Positions 27,907-40,260 of a DNA stretch of 64,000 nt are shown here, piece after piece (the first letter of the stretch is position 1; every line of letters starts with the position of its first letter). Under the pieces are notes generated by a model, which worked only from the letters and a program-made list of their open reading frames with translations, ran no database searches and was not told the DNA's origin. The position numbers and the translations under genes were made by a program. Source of the stretch: Agapanthus africanus (Eukaryota > Streptophyta > Magnoliopsida > Asparagales > Amaryllidaceae); assembly GCA_030015575.1 (NCBI GenBank), contig CM057347.1, positions 410,162,248 through 410,226,247 of the forward strand, in the 5' to 3' direction.

Positions 27907-30900
27907 ATGGCCTCCAGCTGCACTACCTGCGACAGCAACTCCCACTCCGTCCCCACCAGAGGAGTGACTTACGGGCCCCAAGCAGCCTCCATCTGTGCAA
28001 TGCCAGTGGAGAAGGTGACTCAGGCCACCACTGGATTGTTCTTTGGGACCATGATCCCACCAGCAAGCTTCAGCGCTCCGGTGCCATCACAGGAAGCTCC
28101 GAAAAAGTCGGTCTTCAATTGGCTTGCAACCACCGTGGCCTCTCTGAATGGGTCATCCAAGTCTCCTACCCCAGTCTTTAACAGACTGAGCCAAAGCTCC
28201 AGTGTGCCTGCAAAGAGGCTCGCAATACCTGAAGGGGTTATCCCGAAGCGGATAGCCATTCCAGTTCCGGCAGATGCAGTCGTCAAAGAGGTTTCTCCTG
28301 CTAAAGGATTGGTCTTCGCAAGACTGGCCGTTCCAACTCCTGCTATGGATGAAGTCGTCAAAAATGCATCCCCTACCAGAAAGTCGGCCTTTGAAAGATT
28401 GACCGTCCCCTCCCAACGGACGTCAGTCTTTGACAAGCTGACACCAGCTGTAGCCCTTCATCAGAGCAGGGGGCATGACGAGGCCATCCCCATAACGGAG
28501 GCAATCCCATATGCACGACATGCTCGACGCCATCACTGGAGCCGGATGAGAAGAGCTGGGGGCAACTCCCCCTCTGGACTTACCCCACCAGCCCCAATGG
28601 TGGAAATTGACGCTGCTGTTCCAACTGGGAACAATTTTGATCCGCTCAGGAGGGTGCAGAAGAACTCTCCAACCGTTGTACTGAAGAAGTCACCTCCGCC
28701 TTCTGAAAACATGACACAGATGAAGCCGGAGCAGCCCCCTCAACGGCTATCCTCCAAAATCCACAGGGTCTGGCGAAAAGTCCAAGACTCTGTAATTGAC
28801 AAAAATTACTCTCGTCGACTAGAAAAAAAGAAGGCTCGGCAGGAAGAGGACCACCACGCCGTCATACCATGGAAGGTATCGTCCACATGGGTACCTGCTG
28901 CAATGGCCCCCTCAACTTCGACCTCCCATAAGAAGAGAAGGCCGGATAAGATCCCCATGCCTGCGGTAAATTTCACAGGCAGTGGACCTAAACGCCCCAA
29001 GTCTGGGGGCATGGTAGTACACACGGTGTACATGGCTACCGGGAAAGAAGAAAGCCGTACTTTCATGAGACATCGACCACTCACACGGTCTGTGATAAAA
29101 GCTCAAGAGCAGTAGCAAAAGCTCCAAGAAATGCTAATGAGGATGTCAGCACTTACTGGGAAAAAAGAAAGTCCGGAAGCATTATCTGAGCAGCGCCAGG
29201 AACAAGAGTCCGACACCGAGTTCTTGCAAAGGGTGCTGGAAAGAAAGGATAAAGAGGCCAAGGAACAGGCCGCTAATATAAAACAGATGGCGCTTCTATT
29301 CCAATACATGGTTGGATGATGATCCAGCCGGAACCTCCAGCCGAAGACCCTCCGATAATCATCGATGACGACAGAGGGGAAACGTAAAATCCTCCACCGG
29401 CTTTCTTAGCAGCCAAGGAAGAAACGATCCCTAAGGCTGCCCTTGACAACTACATAGCTCAACAAATACGAGCTCATCAAGCGAGTGAAGCGGCTGGCCA
29501 AGTCGTCAAAACTAGGCGTCCTTATCCAGGCTGGTACGATCAAATCAAGCACCCGCCGGGATATACGATCCCTAAATTCCACGTGTATAAGGGGACGGGC
29601 AATTCACACCAGCACGTTGCTCAATTCTGAGCTCTATGCGGCAATACTGGAGGCGACGACAAACTGCTGCTTTGCCAATTCGCCGGCAGCTTGGCGGAGA
29701 CAGCATTTGAATGGTACTTGGAGCTCTCGAATGACTCCATCAAAACATTTACAGAAATGGAGCTACTATTCACGCAGTGTTTCGCAAGCGCACCCCGATT
29801 ACGGCATTAGCCAATTCCAGGGTGAACCCGGGAGAAACCTGGGTTCAATACGCAATTCGGTGGCGGAACCTATGGTAAAAATGCGAACAACGCATCAAAG
29901 AAGCTCCTGCCGTGGGCATGTTCGTGGGAACCCTTGATCCTCAGGCGACTATATCCCAATTTATGATGTTCTTCAAGCCGACCACCTTCCAGGCCTTAAT
30001 TGACAAGCTCGCCCAAATGGGCCAGATGGGCCATAGGCTGTCCTCTTCAGAAACGGATCTCCGGAATGAAAGGGACAAAGGGAAAGCGACCTTCGTTGCC
30101 AATGCTCAACAACAACCGAGTGGCCCGAAACCGGTTGCTCGCCAAAGCAACAAATCACGATCACTCGAAGAGAAGTTGAGACATCCTTACTCATTTCCCC
30201 GGGATAAAATGAGGAGACTGTTCGAACTAGCAGTGCGCAACAGGCTCATCACTCGACCGAATCCGAGACGCCCACTGCAGCCTGGTGACGTCAACATTCC
30301 CAACTACTGCCCCTACCACAGAGTAATGGGCTACCCAATTGAAGATTGCTACATCTTCAAAAACTGGGTTGAGGACCAGTACTAACAAGGCGAATTCGCG
30401 CTGTCCGAAAACTGGAAGGTAAACCCGCCACAGCAGCACGCTCCTAAAAAGGTGGATACGCCAGGGGAATCATGTTCATTTATAGAAGAAGCTCCATGGG
30501 AAGTTGTCCTTTCGGCTAAAACTAAAAGAATGCTGAAGGATCTTCAAGTATGCCCGACAATCAGGTGGAAAAATCCGCTGGAGCCACAGTTCATTGACGA
30601 GATGCTGAAACCGCACCCAACATCGAAAGTTGGTAGCGATGGGCAAGACACCCAGGTCATGCCTTCAAAGTCTTCGATGAAAAAGAAGAAGACCAAGAAG
30701 CCCGTGCAGCCTGAAGACGATCGTATAGATCTACAAAAATACATCGACACACTAGAGGAATACAACCAAAAGGCGCGGACCCCAGTCACACTTGAAGAGT
30801 TCCTCAAGCATATTCTTGAGAACAGATACAATGACATTGATGAAGGAAACAGCTCGTCAGAAAAACCCGAGGATTATGTAGTGAGTTGCCACATGATCTC

Positions 30901-31690
30901 TCACTTGTCATTAAAAGACGAAGAAGCTCCCTCGGCAGCGGAAAGCAACGCAGAGGAACTGGGTGCAAGACCGGTGTTAAAATCCCTGGAACCGTCTGAC
31001 GACTTGATTGATAAGTTGCTAAGCGAAGCCCTTCAAAAAAGCAAAGCTGACCGAGAGCGTGAAACGGCCATATACGAAAAGGTCAAGCGTCGGCGCCAAG
31101 ACGAAGAAGCTGCGGCGAGGAAGAGTCATAAGGTACTCCAACCAAATCGAAGCACACCCGTAGCATACAAAAGCAGGTTTTAGATGGGGAAACGATTCGC
31201 CAAAGCGCTGTCAATAGGGATGAAGCTGCCACCTGTCAAAGGAAATGCTCCCGGGAGTACGTGCCTCGATGAAGCGGATGTACACCCAGACTACTGTTTA
31301 TACCATCAGAGGATTACACACCCCACCGAAGAGTGCAGTGCCTTTAAGAAGTGGTGGCAAGGATACGTGGCCCACCGACAACATTTCAAGAGGATGAAGC
31401 ATGAAGCTCGTCGACAGCGAAGAAATGTGACAGATGACTTTGGAAAAATGACTGGCAGCTGTTATATGGTTGATACCAGGAAATGTCAAGTTCTTACCTT
31501 TGGGAGCGATTCTGATGAAGAAATAACCCCCGGCCCTCTCTTCAAAGAATCCATCTCTAGAAAAGAAGAAGGGGAGGAGAACTGCGAGAACATTCAGCTG
31601 AGTAACCGTACGTTGCCTGAAAAGAATCTTGGACCCTCAAACAAAGGTTCGGGTAAGAGAGACAAGAGGAAGGAAAAGGTCCCTGCCGAA
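27907..31690 (+). pseudogene. gag: Element E gag
   Basis: It starts MASSCTTC, with the same layout as A's gag. SVF words are partly decayed (SVFNWL, PVFNRL, SVFDKL), then come the Arg-rich patch, VHTVYMATGKE, the capsid-like core near 29600-30010 (GTLDPQATISQFMMFFKPTTFQALIDKLA), knuckle 1 (YCPYHRVMGYPIEDC, third ligand His replaced by Tyr), the LQKYIDTLEEYNQKA linker and knuckle 2 (YCLYHQRITHPTEEC, intact). Breaks: TAG at 29113 where relatives have a Gln codon, frameshifts between 29150 and 29910, TAA at 30383 and TAG at 31181. Unlike A and G, gag and protease share one frame here (31184-31840). Confidence 0.9.
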
Positions 31691-33380
31691 ATTGCCTTCG
31701 ATGAAAAAGTCGTCGAAGATCTCACAGCTAAGGACCCGCCTAAGAAAAACAAGGTAGATTACAATGTCCTGGCACACCTGAGAAAGATACCTTCACAACT
31801 GAGCATACTGGATGCTCTCTTTCTGTCCAAAGAGGCATGAGGTTCTCTGATCAAGGCACTACAAGAGCCCGATCAGTTCCAAAATTTCTTTGCGGAAGAA
31901 AAGATGAAGGACGAGTTGGCAGAGGTTCATACAGCTGACATCACATTCGGCGATGAAGTTCTTCTCTTTGGAACATGCGAGCACAACCGTCCTCTATATG
32001 TCACCTGGTACTGCCACGACATTAAGATAGGGAAGATCCTGGTCGATAACGGGTTCTCCGTCAACCTCCTCAACGTGAAGGTGCTGAAGGAAATTTGCAT
32101 GAACGTTCAACACCTGGCTTGGGACAAAATTACTATCTCTGGGTTCGACTCGCAGTCATCACGGACGCTTGGGTCCGTAATACTGACATTACGCTTCGGG
32201 ATACTCATCACTGACATCAAATTTCATGTCATCGAGGCCAAGAATTGCTACAACGCTCTGCTCAGCCGACCTTGGTTACACGAGTACTATATCATCTCTT
32301 CTACACAATATCAGTGTATGAAGTACTTCAAAGACGGACTCGAGTACACAGTTACAGGGGAGCTAATCCCATTCTCTGTAAATGAAGTCCGCAAATATGA
32401 AGACGCTAAGTAATTCTTACCAGACTTCGAAGACACGGAAAGATGTCGTAAGCCGGAGAATAAACAAAAAGCCGTCGCCACCATTCCGATCTTTGGGAGC
32501 GATACCGAGGAGGATGAAGAGATAGTCTTCTCGGGGCAACCCCAAGGCAGCAGACCAGGACCATCTACTCCTATTTTGGTCTTCGGCAGCGACTCTGAAG
32601 ACGAAGTCAATACAGTATTCTCTATTCGTCCATCAATGCGGACCTTCGTTGAAGCTGATCAGAGTTTGCAAATCACCATGATTCCGCAGCAGCATTATAG
32701 GAAACTTGATGCGCTCGATACATACGGCGTGCAAGAGCTGCAGACCTTCTACGTTCCTCCTAGGCGAAAAGGGGAAAAGACGATCATCTTCTATCAATCC
32801 ACGGAGACCAAAGTGAAGAAAGAAGTCTAGCATGGTGCCGATTTTGCGCTTGACAGGCTTCAGCAAATCCGTCTGCCCAGATATTATGCAGAGGGATTGA
32901 AAAGGCTATTAAGATGCCAATGCATACCTTTCAAACAAACCGCTCGACAAGCCCAGTTCTACAACATGATTTGGGACATTCCCGAGACTCAGCGAAAGAT
33001 GCCCAACGGGAGGATGGAGACGACGGGACTTGGATACATTCGGTCCAAGAAACGGGAGCGATCCTATGGCTGCCATGTTATAAATTATTCCGGTGGAGAA
33101 GAGAATGCCCTTCCAGATAGCACTGATGTTGAAACAGAGCGAAATCCCGCCGTACGAATACCAATTCCGTCATTTGAAGAACAGATTGACAAGATAATAA
33201 GGGAAGCGGGTCAAAAGGTTCGGGATGACCATAGCCACGAAATGGCCATTTATGAGAAGCCAGGACACAGTGTCTCACTCAGCAGCCTACGGAAAGAGAA
33301 GACTATGACGCCCTTCACCCTTAGCCTGCTGTGCGCTCTCGTGGCAAGGAAAAAGTCTGACGCAGAGGCAACAAAAAGGT
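31691..33380 (+). pseudogene. pol: Element E protease and linker
   Basis: It follows gag in frame: YNVLAHLRKIPSQL, then ILVDNGFSVNLL, where the usual Ser after Asn-Gly is Phe, so activity is doubtful even apart from the stops. The C-terminal part has CYNALLSRPWLHEY and YQCMKYFKD. The acidic linker (FGSDTEEDEE, FGSDSEDEV) and the PPRRKGEK block lead to RLPRYYAEGLKRLL. Breaks include TGA at 31838, TAA at 32411, TAG at 32828 (TGG in G) and frameshifts near 33280-33380. Confidence 0.88.
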
Positions 33381-34593
33381 GAAGAACAGGAATAATGCTC
33401 AAAAACAGCGAAGCGGATCCAAGAAGTCATGCGATAGAGAAAAAGTCAGCTCGAACCCGTCTTTTATGAAGAAGATGGGCCGGGAGTACACGTTCCCTCG
33501 AAACAAGACAAGGAAAATATTGAACCTTCTCATGAAGCATCAAATGTTGACACTCACGGAATCTAGGCACCCCGAACAAGTAAACGAGGTCCATTACTCG
33601 GATTATTGCTCCTACCATCGAGCAATAGGACATCCGCTTGAAGACTGCTTCACCTTCAAAGACTAGGGCGAAGACCAGTATCAACAAGGTAGGTTCGCTC
33701 TATCCAACAGTTGGAGGGTGATCCCACTATGAAAGTATGAGCCAAAACCGACTTACATTGTGAGGGCAAGTCCAGATCAACATCGAACTTGGCAACGAGC
33801 TCGTACCTGCCACATGATAACACTATCGGAAGAGGGAGAGCACGAGAATATGGACGACCTCTCCCAGTGCTTCACAAATGAAGATGAGGACGGGGTGATC
33901 TCAAAATTTCCACCGGCGCCGAAAGAGCTAGAAGATGGGATACACACCATGGCCGACAACCTGAGGAAAATCGACTTGGGGATGACAGACGATCCAAGGC
34001 CAACGTTCGTCAGTGAACTGCTGTTTGAAGAGCAGGTGGCTACACTAAAAGACGTGCTTATGCAGTATAAAGACTGCTTCGCATGGAACTATTATGAGAT
34101 GCCGGGATTAGATTTGGAGATAGCTGTGCATAAACTGGCTATATCGCCAGACATTAAGCCAGTCAAGCAGGCGTCAAGAAGAATGCGGCTAGAACTCGAG
34201 ATGAGCATCAATGCCAAGGTCAAGAAACTAATCGACTCCGGCTTCATCCAAGAAGTTCAATATCCTGACTGGATCGCCAATATTGTCCCAGTGATGAAGA
34301 AAAATGGGATAGTACGCATCTGCGTGAACTTTCGGGATCTCAACAAAGCTTGCCTGAAAGATGACTTCCCAGTACCTGTTACCGAGCTGATGATCGATGA
34401 CACGTCCACTCACAAGGTCTTCTCCTTCATGGATGGATCTTTAGGATATAATCAAATAAAGATGCATCCCGAAGACCGAAAGCATACTCCCTTCCGGACT
34501 CCGCTGGGTATAATTTGCTATAAAATGATGCCCTTTGGTCTGAAGAACGCTGGCGCTACCTACCAGAGGGCCATGATGAAGATCTTTGATGAC
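33379..34593 (+). pseudogene. pol: Element E pol: third knuckle module and reverse transcriptase, N-terminal half
   Basis: The module YTFPRNKT, LLMKHQ, YCSYHRAIGHPLEDC, FTFKD occupies 33470-33665 with an intact CHHC; a TAG follows where relatives have Trp. After a short broken stretch the frame from 33760 carries the pre-RT linker (DLSQCF, FPPAPKELEDGIHT) and reverse transcriptase: EMSINAKVKKLIDSGFIQE, CVNFRDLNKA (Asp of the usual VDF is Asn), FMDGSLGYNQIKMHPED (first catalytic Asp retained) and MPFGLKNAGATYQRAMM. It ends at KIFDD, where H is inserted, before the YVDD motif. Confidence 0.9.
34589..34593. other. Left target-site duplication of H (ATGAC)
   Basis: ATGAC directly before the LTR's TG; the identical five bases follow the other LTR at 43021-43025. 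E's reading frame continues on the far side. Confidence 0.93.
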
Positions 34594-36046
34594 TGTAGGG
34601 TGTTTTTCGTCATCCCATTAAGATGGGAATACGCGTGCGCTTGTCAGGCGCATTACAAATTCCTCCCTGCCTAGCGTAGGTTGGGTTTTATTGATTGTGG
34701 GGATCCGAATCTCCGGTAGCCGCGGACTAAGATGTCATTAATTACCCATCGCTTTTGGAGCGAAGGAACCTCCGATTGACGGGTCAAACTGGTCATGCAA
34801 ACTCAATGTGCAGTGTGCGTGTGTTGTATTTTGGAAGGGGTTTTGGATATATCGGGGGCCTCACAGAGTTTTTACGGGGGTCCCGCTACCCGGATAGCGG
34901 GCTAGGGGTCAAGAGGGCTAGCAGCCCCCTTACGGGGTGCGGGGCAGCGCCCCGTTAGAATTTTTTTCTAACAGGGACAGTGTCGTAGAGTGCGTGTGTG
35001 TGTGTGTGTGTGCATGTGTGTGTGTATATATATACATATATATAAAAATAGGAAAAAGCGTCCAAAAGACGCATGGGGCCAGCGCCTCACGTGCTTGGCA
35101 TGTGGGCGCTAGCGCTCTGGGCGCTGGGCACCTCACATGCTTGGCACGTGGGCACGAGCGCTCTGGGTGCTGGGCGCCAGCGCCCTACGTGCTTAGTATG
35201 CGGGCGCTGGGTGTCAACAGAAAAATGGACTTTGTCCCTGCACTGGGAGCTGTGCTCCCGATTTGACCTTTGGAAACTTTAATTTGTGGAGTTAAACTCC
35301 TAGAAAGAAAGACTTTTTTTATGGAGTTAAACTCCCAGAAACTTTAATTTGTGGAGTTAAACTCCAAGAAATCTTTGTAAATGCTCAAGGAAACCCCTTT
35401 CTTCTCCCCTGAGCCTTGGATCTTTCCCAAAATGGGGCTTTTGGAGATGGGTCTCCTTCTTCTTCCTCTCGGTTGGCCGGATCTTGGAAAAAGGGGGTGA
35501 GGTTTAAAAATCTCCCCTTTTGAGATCTAATGAAAGATCTGAGCTCCCCTTTATGGGTTTTGTGGTGAAAACTATTTAGTTTTGGAAAAGGAAAAATAAA
35601 ACTCTTGATTTAATTCAAAAGAAAGGAGAAGGTTTAGAACCTTGAGGAAGGAGAAGGAGGCACAAAAACCCTAGAGTTTTAGAGAATGAAAAGTTGTATC
35701 ATTTATTCCTCATCGTGTTGCCTTGTATAGGCTTACACATTTACATATAGCCCCTTGGGCTTTACAAAATGGCATTTTGCCCATCTCATACCTCATGTAC
35801 TCATTTCTTTTGCACATAAGCCATGGGCTTTACAAAAAATTTGGCTTTATGCCCATTTTGCTTTCATTCATGCACAAAAAATTACATCAAAATTATTTGT
35901 TACATGATTTTTATTTTGGCATCGGGAGGCCGGCTGTGGGGCTTGACTTGGGTATGGGCCTACTTGATCTGGACTTGGGCCCACCTGGCTTGGGGTTGAC
36001 CTTGACTTTGACTTGGTCAACCGGGGTGCAATTTTCGACCCCAACA
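34594..36046 (-). mobile_element. 3' LTR of H (1453 bp)
   Basis: It matches 41486-43020 end to end with scattered differences. It contains a TG/TA microsatellite (34993-35045), GCGC-flanked CACGTG...CATGTG dyads (35081-35205), GGAGTTAAACTCC palindromes (35288, 35323, 35353) and a repeated TTGACTTGGTCAACC end. No coding sequence; the small ORFs here are chance. Confidence 0.93.
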
Positions 36047-36060
36047 AAGTGCCCCCATCA
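36047..36060 (-). other. Polypurine tract of H
   Basis: On the minus strand TGATGGGGGCACTT directly precedes the LTR's TGTTGGGG, which sets H's orientation. Confidence 0.75.
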
Positions 36061-36170
36061 ATAAATGCACACCACATATGTGAGTCGTGTGCATGAAATT
36101 GATGGATCTTCTTTCGCGTGGAGGCGACTTGCTTTAGTTTCTACTTTTTGGGATGCACTGCCCTTTTTAT

Positions 36171-37349
36171 GACATGGACGGTCGACGCTTGACGCGTCTC
36201 CGAGGCAGAGTGTCCGTGGTAGACGATTCCCTGGTCCGGAGTGATTTGGTTCCCGATTTGTGGGAAGCCTGCACTGTCCTTTTTACGACATGGACGGTCG
36301 ATACTTGACGCGTCTCCGAGGTGGAGTGTCCATGGTAGACTTTTCCCTGGCCCGGAGCGATTTGGTTCCCGATTTATGGGAAGCATGCACTGCCCTTTTT
36401 ACAACATGGACGGTCGACGCTTGACGCGTCTCCGAGGCGGAGTGTCCGTGGTAGACTTTTCCCTGGCACGGAGAGATTTGGTTCCCGATTTGTGGGAAGC
36501 CTGCACTGCCCTTTTTACGACATGGACGGTCGACGCTTGACGCGTCTCCGAGGCAGAGTGTCTGTGATAGACTTTTCCCTGGCCTAGAGCGATTTGGTTC
36601 CCGATTTGTGGGAAGCCTGCACTGCCCTTTTTATGACATGGACGGTCGACGCTTGACGCGTCTCCGAGGCGCAGTGTCCGTGGTAGACTTTTCCCTGCCC
36701 GGAGCGATTTGGTTCTCGATTTGTGGGAAGTATGCACTGCCCTTTCTACGATATGGACAGTCGACGCTTGACGCGTCTCCGAGGCGAAGTGTCCGTGATA
36801 GACTTTTCCCCGGCCCGGAGCGATTTGGTTCCCGATTTGTAGGAAGCCTGCACTGCCCTTTTTACGACATAGATGGTCGACGCTTGACGCGTCTCCGAGG
36901 CGGAGTGTCCGTGGTAGACTTTTCCCTGGCCCGGAGCGATTTGGTTCCCGATTTGTGGGAAGCCTGCACTGCCCTTTTTACGACATGGATGGTCAACGCT
37001 TGATGCGGCTCCGAGGAGGAGTGTCCGTGGTAGACTTTTCCTTGGCCCGGAGCAATTTAGTTCCCGGTTTGTGAGAAGCCTGCACTGCCCTTTCTATGAC
37101 ATGGACGGTCGACGCTTGACGCGTCTCCGAGGCGGAGTGTCCGTGGTAGACTTTTCCCTGGCCCGGAGCGATTTGGTTCCCGATTTGTGGGAAGCCTGTA
37201 CTGCCCTTTTTACGACATGGACGGTCGACGCTTGACACGTCTCCGAGGCGGAGTGTCCGTGGTAGACTTTTCCTTGGCCCGGAGCGATTTGGTTCCCGAT
37301 ATGTGGGAAGCCTACACTGCCCTTTTTACGACATGGACGGTCGACGCTT
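36171..37349. repeat. 116-bp tandem repeat in H, ten units
   Basis: Units start at 36171, 36287, 36403, 36519, 36635, 36750, 36866, 36982, 37098 and 37214, with a partial at 37330; nine of ten spacings are 116 bp and one is 115. Each has GACATGGACGGTCGACGC, CGTCTCCGAGGCGGAGTG and GATTTGGTTCCCGATTTG. CTCCGAGGCGGAG is itself an inverted repeat. Long open frames on both strands are by-products. The array sits just inside the 3' LTR, where plant Tat/Ogre elements are known to form satellite-like repeats. Confidence 0.95.
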
Positions 37350-38253
37350 GATTTGACTTGCTCTGCTTCTTGCAGTGTCAGGGGTGAACTTGACTTGCTC
37401 CACTTCTTGCGGTGTCGAGATTGGATTCTGACTTGCTCCGCTTTCTGCGGTATCAGAGTTGAAGTTGACTTGTTGATTATGATTTGGGTTGACATCGGCA
37501 TCGCTGTACTGGAATATGGTACCAGAAGTGAATCATCATTTGCCATGAGAGGATTTGGGGATTTTGGTTTTGGTTTGGCATCAGCACCGCTTACACTAGA
37601 ATATGGTACCAGAAGCGAATCATCATTTGCCTTTGCCCGTTGCGGAGCGATGGCTTAGGAGACAGGTTTAGGTCCCTATCACCTAAGACTTTTCAATTTT
37701 ATGAGCCGTAAGGGTCCCATAAAAGCGTTTTCTCCTACGAGTCGAAAGGATCTCGTAGGTGTATTTTCTCCTTAGGAGTCGTGAGGACCTCCAAGTGTGT
37801 TGCTCCTTTGTGAGTCGTAAAGATCTCACGCGGGAATTCTCTCCTCACAAAGTCGAGAGGATTTTGCGAGTGCATTTTATCTCTTTTTCACGAGTTTGCG
37901 CCCTTTCAGGTTTTCACAAACTCGCTGGCAGTCTTGCTGTTTTTACTCACGGAGCCCTTTCGGGTTTTCATCCGTGCCCGTTTTGCTTGTGGGCATACCG
38001 TTTTTTTTTGTTTTTTTTTGTTTTTATTTATTTATTTTTTTTATGCTGGTGGGACTTTAAATGTAGTCTCGCCAGTAGGACTTTGGGAGAGACAGGGATC
38101 GTTTTACGCCCGTGGATTGTATACGGTTTTGCAGGATGTATGATCCATACCGTAGGGCCGGAAGAATTTCGGGACTTTGTTGGCGTCTGCATCGCTGCAT
38201 TGGAATATGGTACCAGGAGCGACTCATCATTCGCCGTGAGGGGATCTCCCTCG
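37350..38253. repeat. Non-coding 3' region of H, hairpin family
   Basis: No gene. Short repeats of TGACTTGCTCC...GCGGTGTC (37360-37470), then GGAATATGGTACCAGAAG modules, then conserved-loop hairpins such as CCTACGAG/CTCGTAGG (37734-37759), a GCCCTTTCGGGTTTTCA pair and the word CCCGTGGATTGTATAC at 38109. It parallels 4780-5560 of element A. Confidence 0.75.
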
Positions 38254-38523
38254 TTTCCAGTTTAACGACTTAGGGGTCATCTGTTCCCAGTTTAACAACT
38301 TAGAGGTCATATGTTCCCAGTTTAAAGACTTAGAGGTCTATCGTGCCCGGTTTAACGACTTAGAGGTCATATGTTCCCAGTTTAATGACTTAGAGGTCAT
38401 ATGTTCTCAGTTTAAAGACTTAGGGGTCTATCGTGCCTAGTTTAACGACTTAGAGGTCATCTGTTCCCAGTTTAATGACTTAGAGGTCATCTTTTTCCAG
38501 TTTAAAGACTTAGGGGTCTATTG
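38254..38523. repeat. 30-bp tandem repeat with 90-bp higher-order period
   Basis: Nine units of TTCCCAGTTTAACGACTTAG followed by GGTCATCTG. Units 3, 6 and 9 share TTTAAAGACTT and TCTAT, giving a three-unit (90-bp) super-repeat. Each unit carries a GAC...GTC dyad. Confidence 0.9.
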
Positions 38524-39480
38524 GATTGGAGTTTGGAATTTTGGGGTTAAGGTAGGCATCAGCGTTGCTAACACTGAAGCATATGTGTCAGGAGCAATTC
38601 ATCATTTGCCGTTCCCTGTTGGGGAGCGATGGCTTAGGAGACAGGTTTAGATCCCTATCACCTAAGACTTTTTAATTTTATGAGCCGTAAGGGTCCCATA
38701 AAAGCATTTTCTCCCTACGAGTCGAAAGGATTTCGTAGGTGTACTTTCTCTTTAGGAGTCGTGGGGACTCCCAAGTGTGTTTTTCCTTTGTGAGTCGTAA
38801 GGATCCCACGAAGTTTTGTTCTCCTCATATATCGTGAGGACACATGAGTGGGTCTTCCCAATGGAGCATAATTCCAAGGGCGGAGACCGGCCGCTGGACT
38901 GGTGATTGCGATGGGGCATGGGTATGATGAGAATTATTTGAGCCCGTGGATTGTATACGGTAGTCAACTTGGAGACCAACTGTAGGGCTGGAAGAATTTT
39001 AGGAAATTGGATTTTGGTTGGCGTCTGCATCGCTGCACTGGAATATGGTACCAGGATCGACTCATCATTCACCGTTTGAGAGTTTGGATTTTGGTTGGAG
39101 TCTGAATCGCTGCACTGGAATATGGTACCAGGAGCGACTCATCATTTGCCGTTGGGACATTCAGAATTTGGTTGGCGTCTGCATCGCTGCACCGGAATAT
39201 GGTACCAGGAGAGACTCATCATTCGCCAATTCTTTTTATTTATTATTATTTTATTATTATTATTATTTTTATTTACCGCGATTGCTCTATCATTTCAGCT
39301 TTTCTTATCGCGAAGGTCGCAATTGCCCTATCATTTCGGCTTTTTATTCGCGGTTGCCGCATCATTTCGGCTTTATTTTCATTTTTATTTTTACTCGCTG
39401 ATTTTTATTGCGAGTTGCCCCATCATTTCGGCTTTTTATTATTTTATATATATATATATATGTACACATTTTTACATCCC
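38524..39480. repeat. Second hairpin and module region of H
   Basis: A second copy of the GATGGCTTAGGAGACAGG to hairpin series (38620-38870), the word CCCGTGGATTGTATAC at 38941, then three tandem modules of about 80 bp at 39012-39228 built on GGAATATGGTACCAGGA and ACTCATCATT. A T/A-rich (TTA)n stretch (39230-39275) and the ATCATTTCGGCT series (39285-39440) follow. No coding sequence. Confidence 0.8.
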
Positions 39481-39625
39481 CGGTTTAACGACTTAGAGGT
39501 CGATTGTTCCCCAGTTTAACGACGTGGTGGTCGAATGTGCTTGCTTATCCCAGCTCTTCGAACTTTGATCTTGGCGGAGCTGTGTTGATGACCGTAGCTC
39601 TGTGGCTTGCCGATACATCCGAGGA

Positions 39626-40260
39626 CTATGAGGTTTTTCCAAGCTTGTATTGGTCCTCTGCCCAATCTTTGAAAACACAGCAGTCTTCAATGGTATGACT
39701 CACCACCCTACGGTATGGGCAGTATACGGGATTGCCGGTTATATTCATTTCATGTGGCCACTTCGGAATAGGCAGTTGTAGACCGTTGTTCAAGGCTTCC
39801 TCGAATATATTGCGGACCTCATCCCTCCTGAAGGAGTACACCTTCTTCTTTCTCTCCATTAGAGTAGGTGCCCTTACTGATACTGGTCCTTGAGGCCGAT
39901 CAGTCTTTGGTTCGCCCTTTTCAAATAATGGCACATGTCTGAGAGGATTAGGTTCCCGAAAGGCTTCAGCCTCCATTTGTATGAAATCGGTGGTCGTAGC
40001 TTGACTGTTTACTAACACGCCTTTAGACAGTTCTATCTCTCCTGCCTTGTATTGCTTTTCGACCAAATCTTTGAAAACGAAGTAGTCCTCAATGGCATGA
40101 CCTATCACTCTGTGATAGGGGCAGTATTTGGGGTCGTCAGTCATATTCGCTTCTTGCGGTCTGTTTGATTCCGGCAATTGTAGACCGTTTCTTAGGGCGT
40201 CCTTGAATATCTTGTAGACTTTGTCCCTTTTGAAGGAATATACCTTATCCAGTTTCTCTT
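39626..40260 (-). pseudogene. gag: H gag, C-terminal part with two knuckle modules
   Basis: Two tandem copies of the family's knuckle module. The first (about 40250-40060): KVYSFKRDKV, NGLQLPESNRP, then YCPYHRVIGHAIEDY, with the final Cys replaced by Tyr, and FKDLVEKQY. The second (about 39880-39640): KVYSFRRDEV, NGLQLPIPKWP, YCPYRRVVSHTIEDC, with the first His replaced by Arg, and FKDWAEDQY. Having both modules side by side suggests internal duplication or deletion of what separates them in A. It is out of frame with the N-terminal part; whether H ever made a useful protein is unclear. Confidence 0.8.

Noticed and set aside
35073..35282. ORFs in LTR H reading CACGTG dyads (GPAPHVLG, repeated at 41827-42320)
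   Set aside because: They translate the GCGCC-CACGTG repeat of the LTR in several frames.
36141..37546. Overlapping ORFs of 80-150 codons on both strands
   Set aside because: They are readings of the 116-bp array in several frames; both strands look equally 'coding', the mark of a repeat.
36155..38523. Direct repeats considered as a CRISPR array
   Set aside because: Units are head-to-tail with no unique spacers, and the context is a plant retrotransposon.
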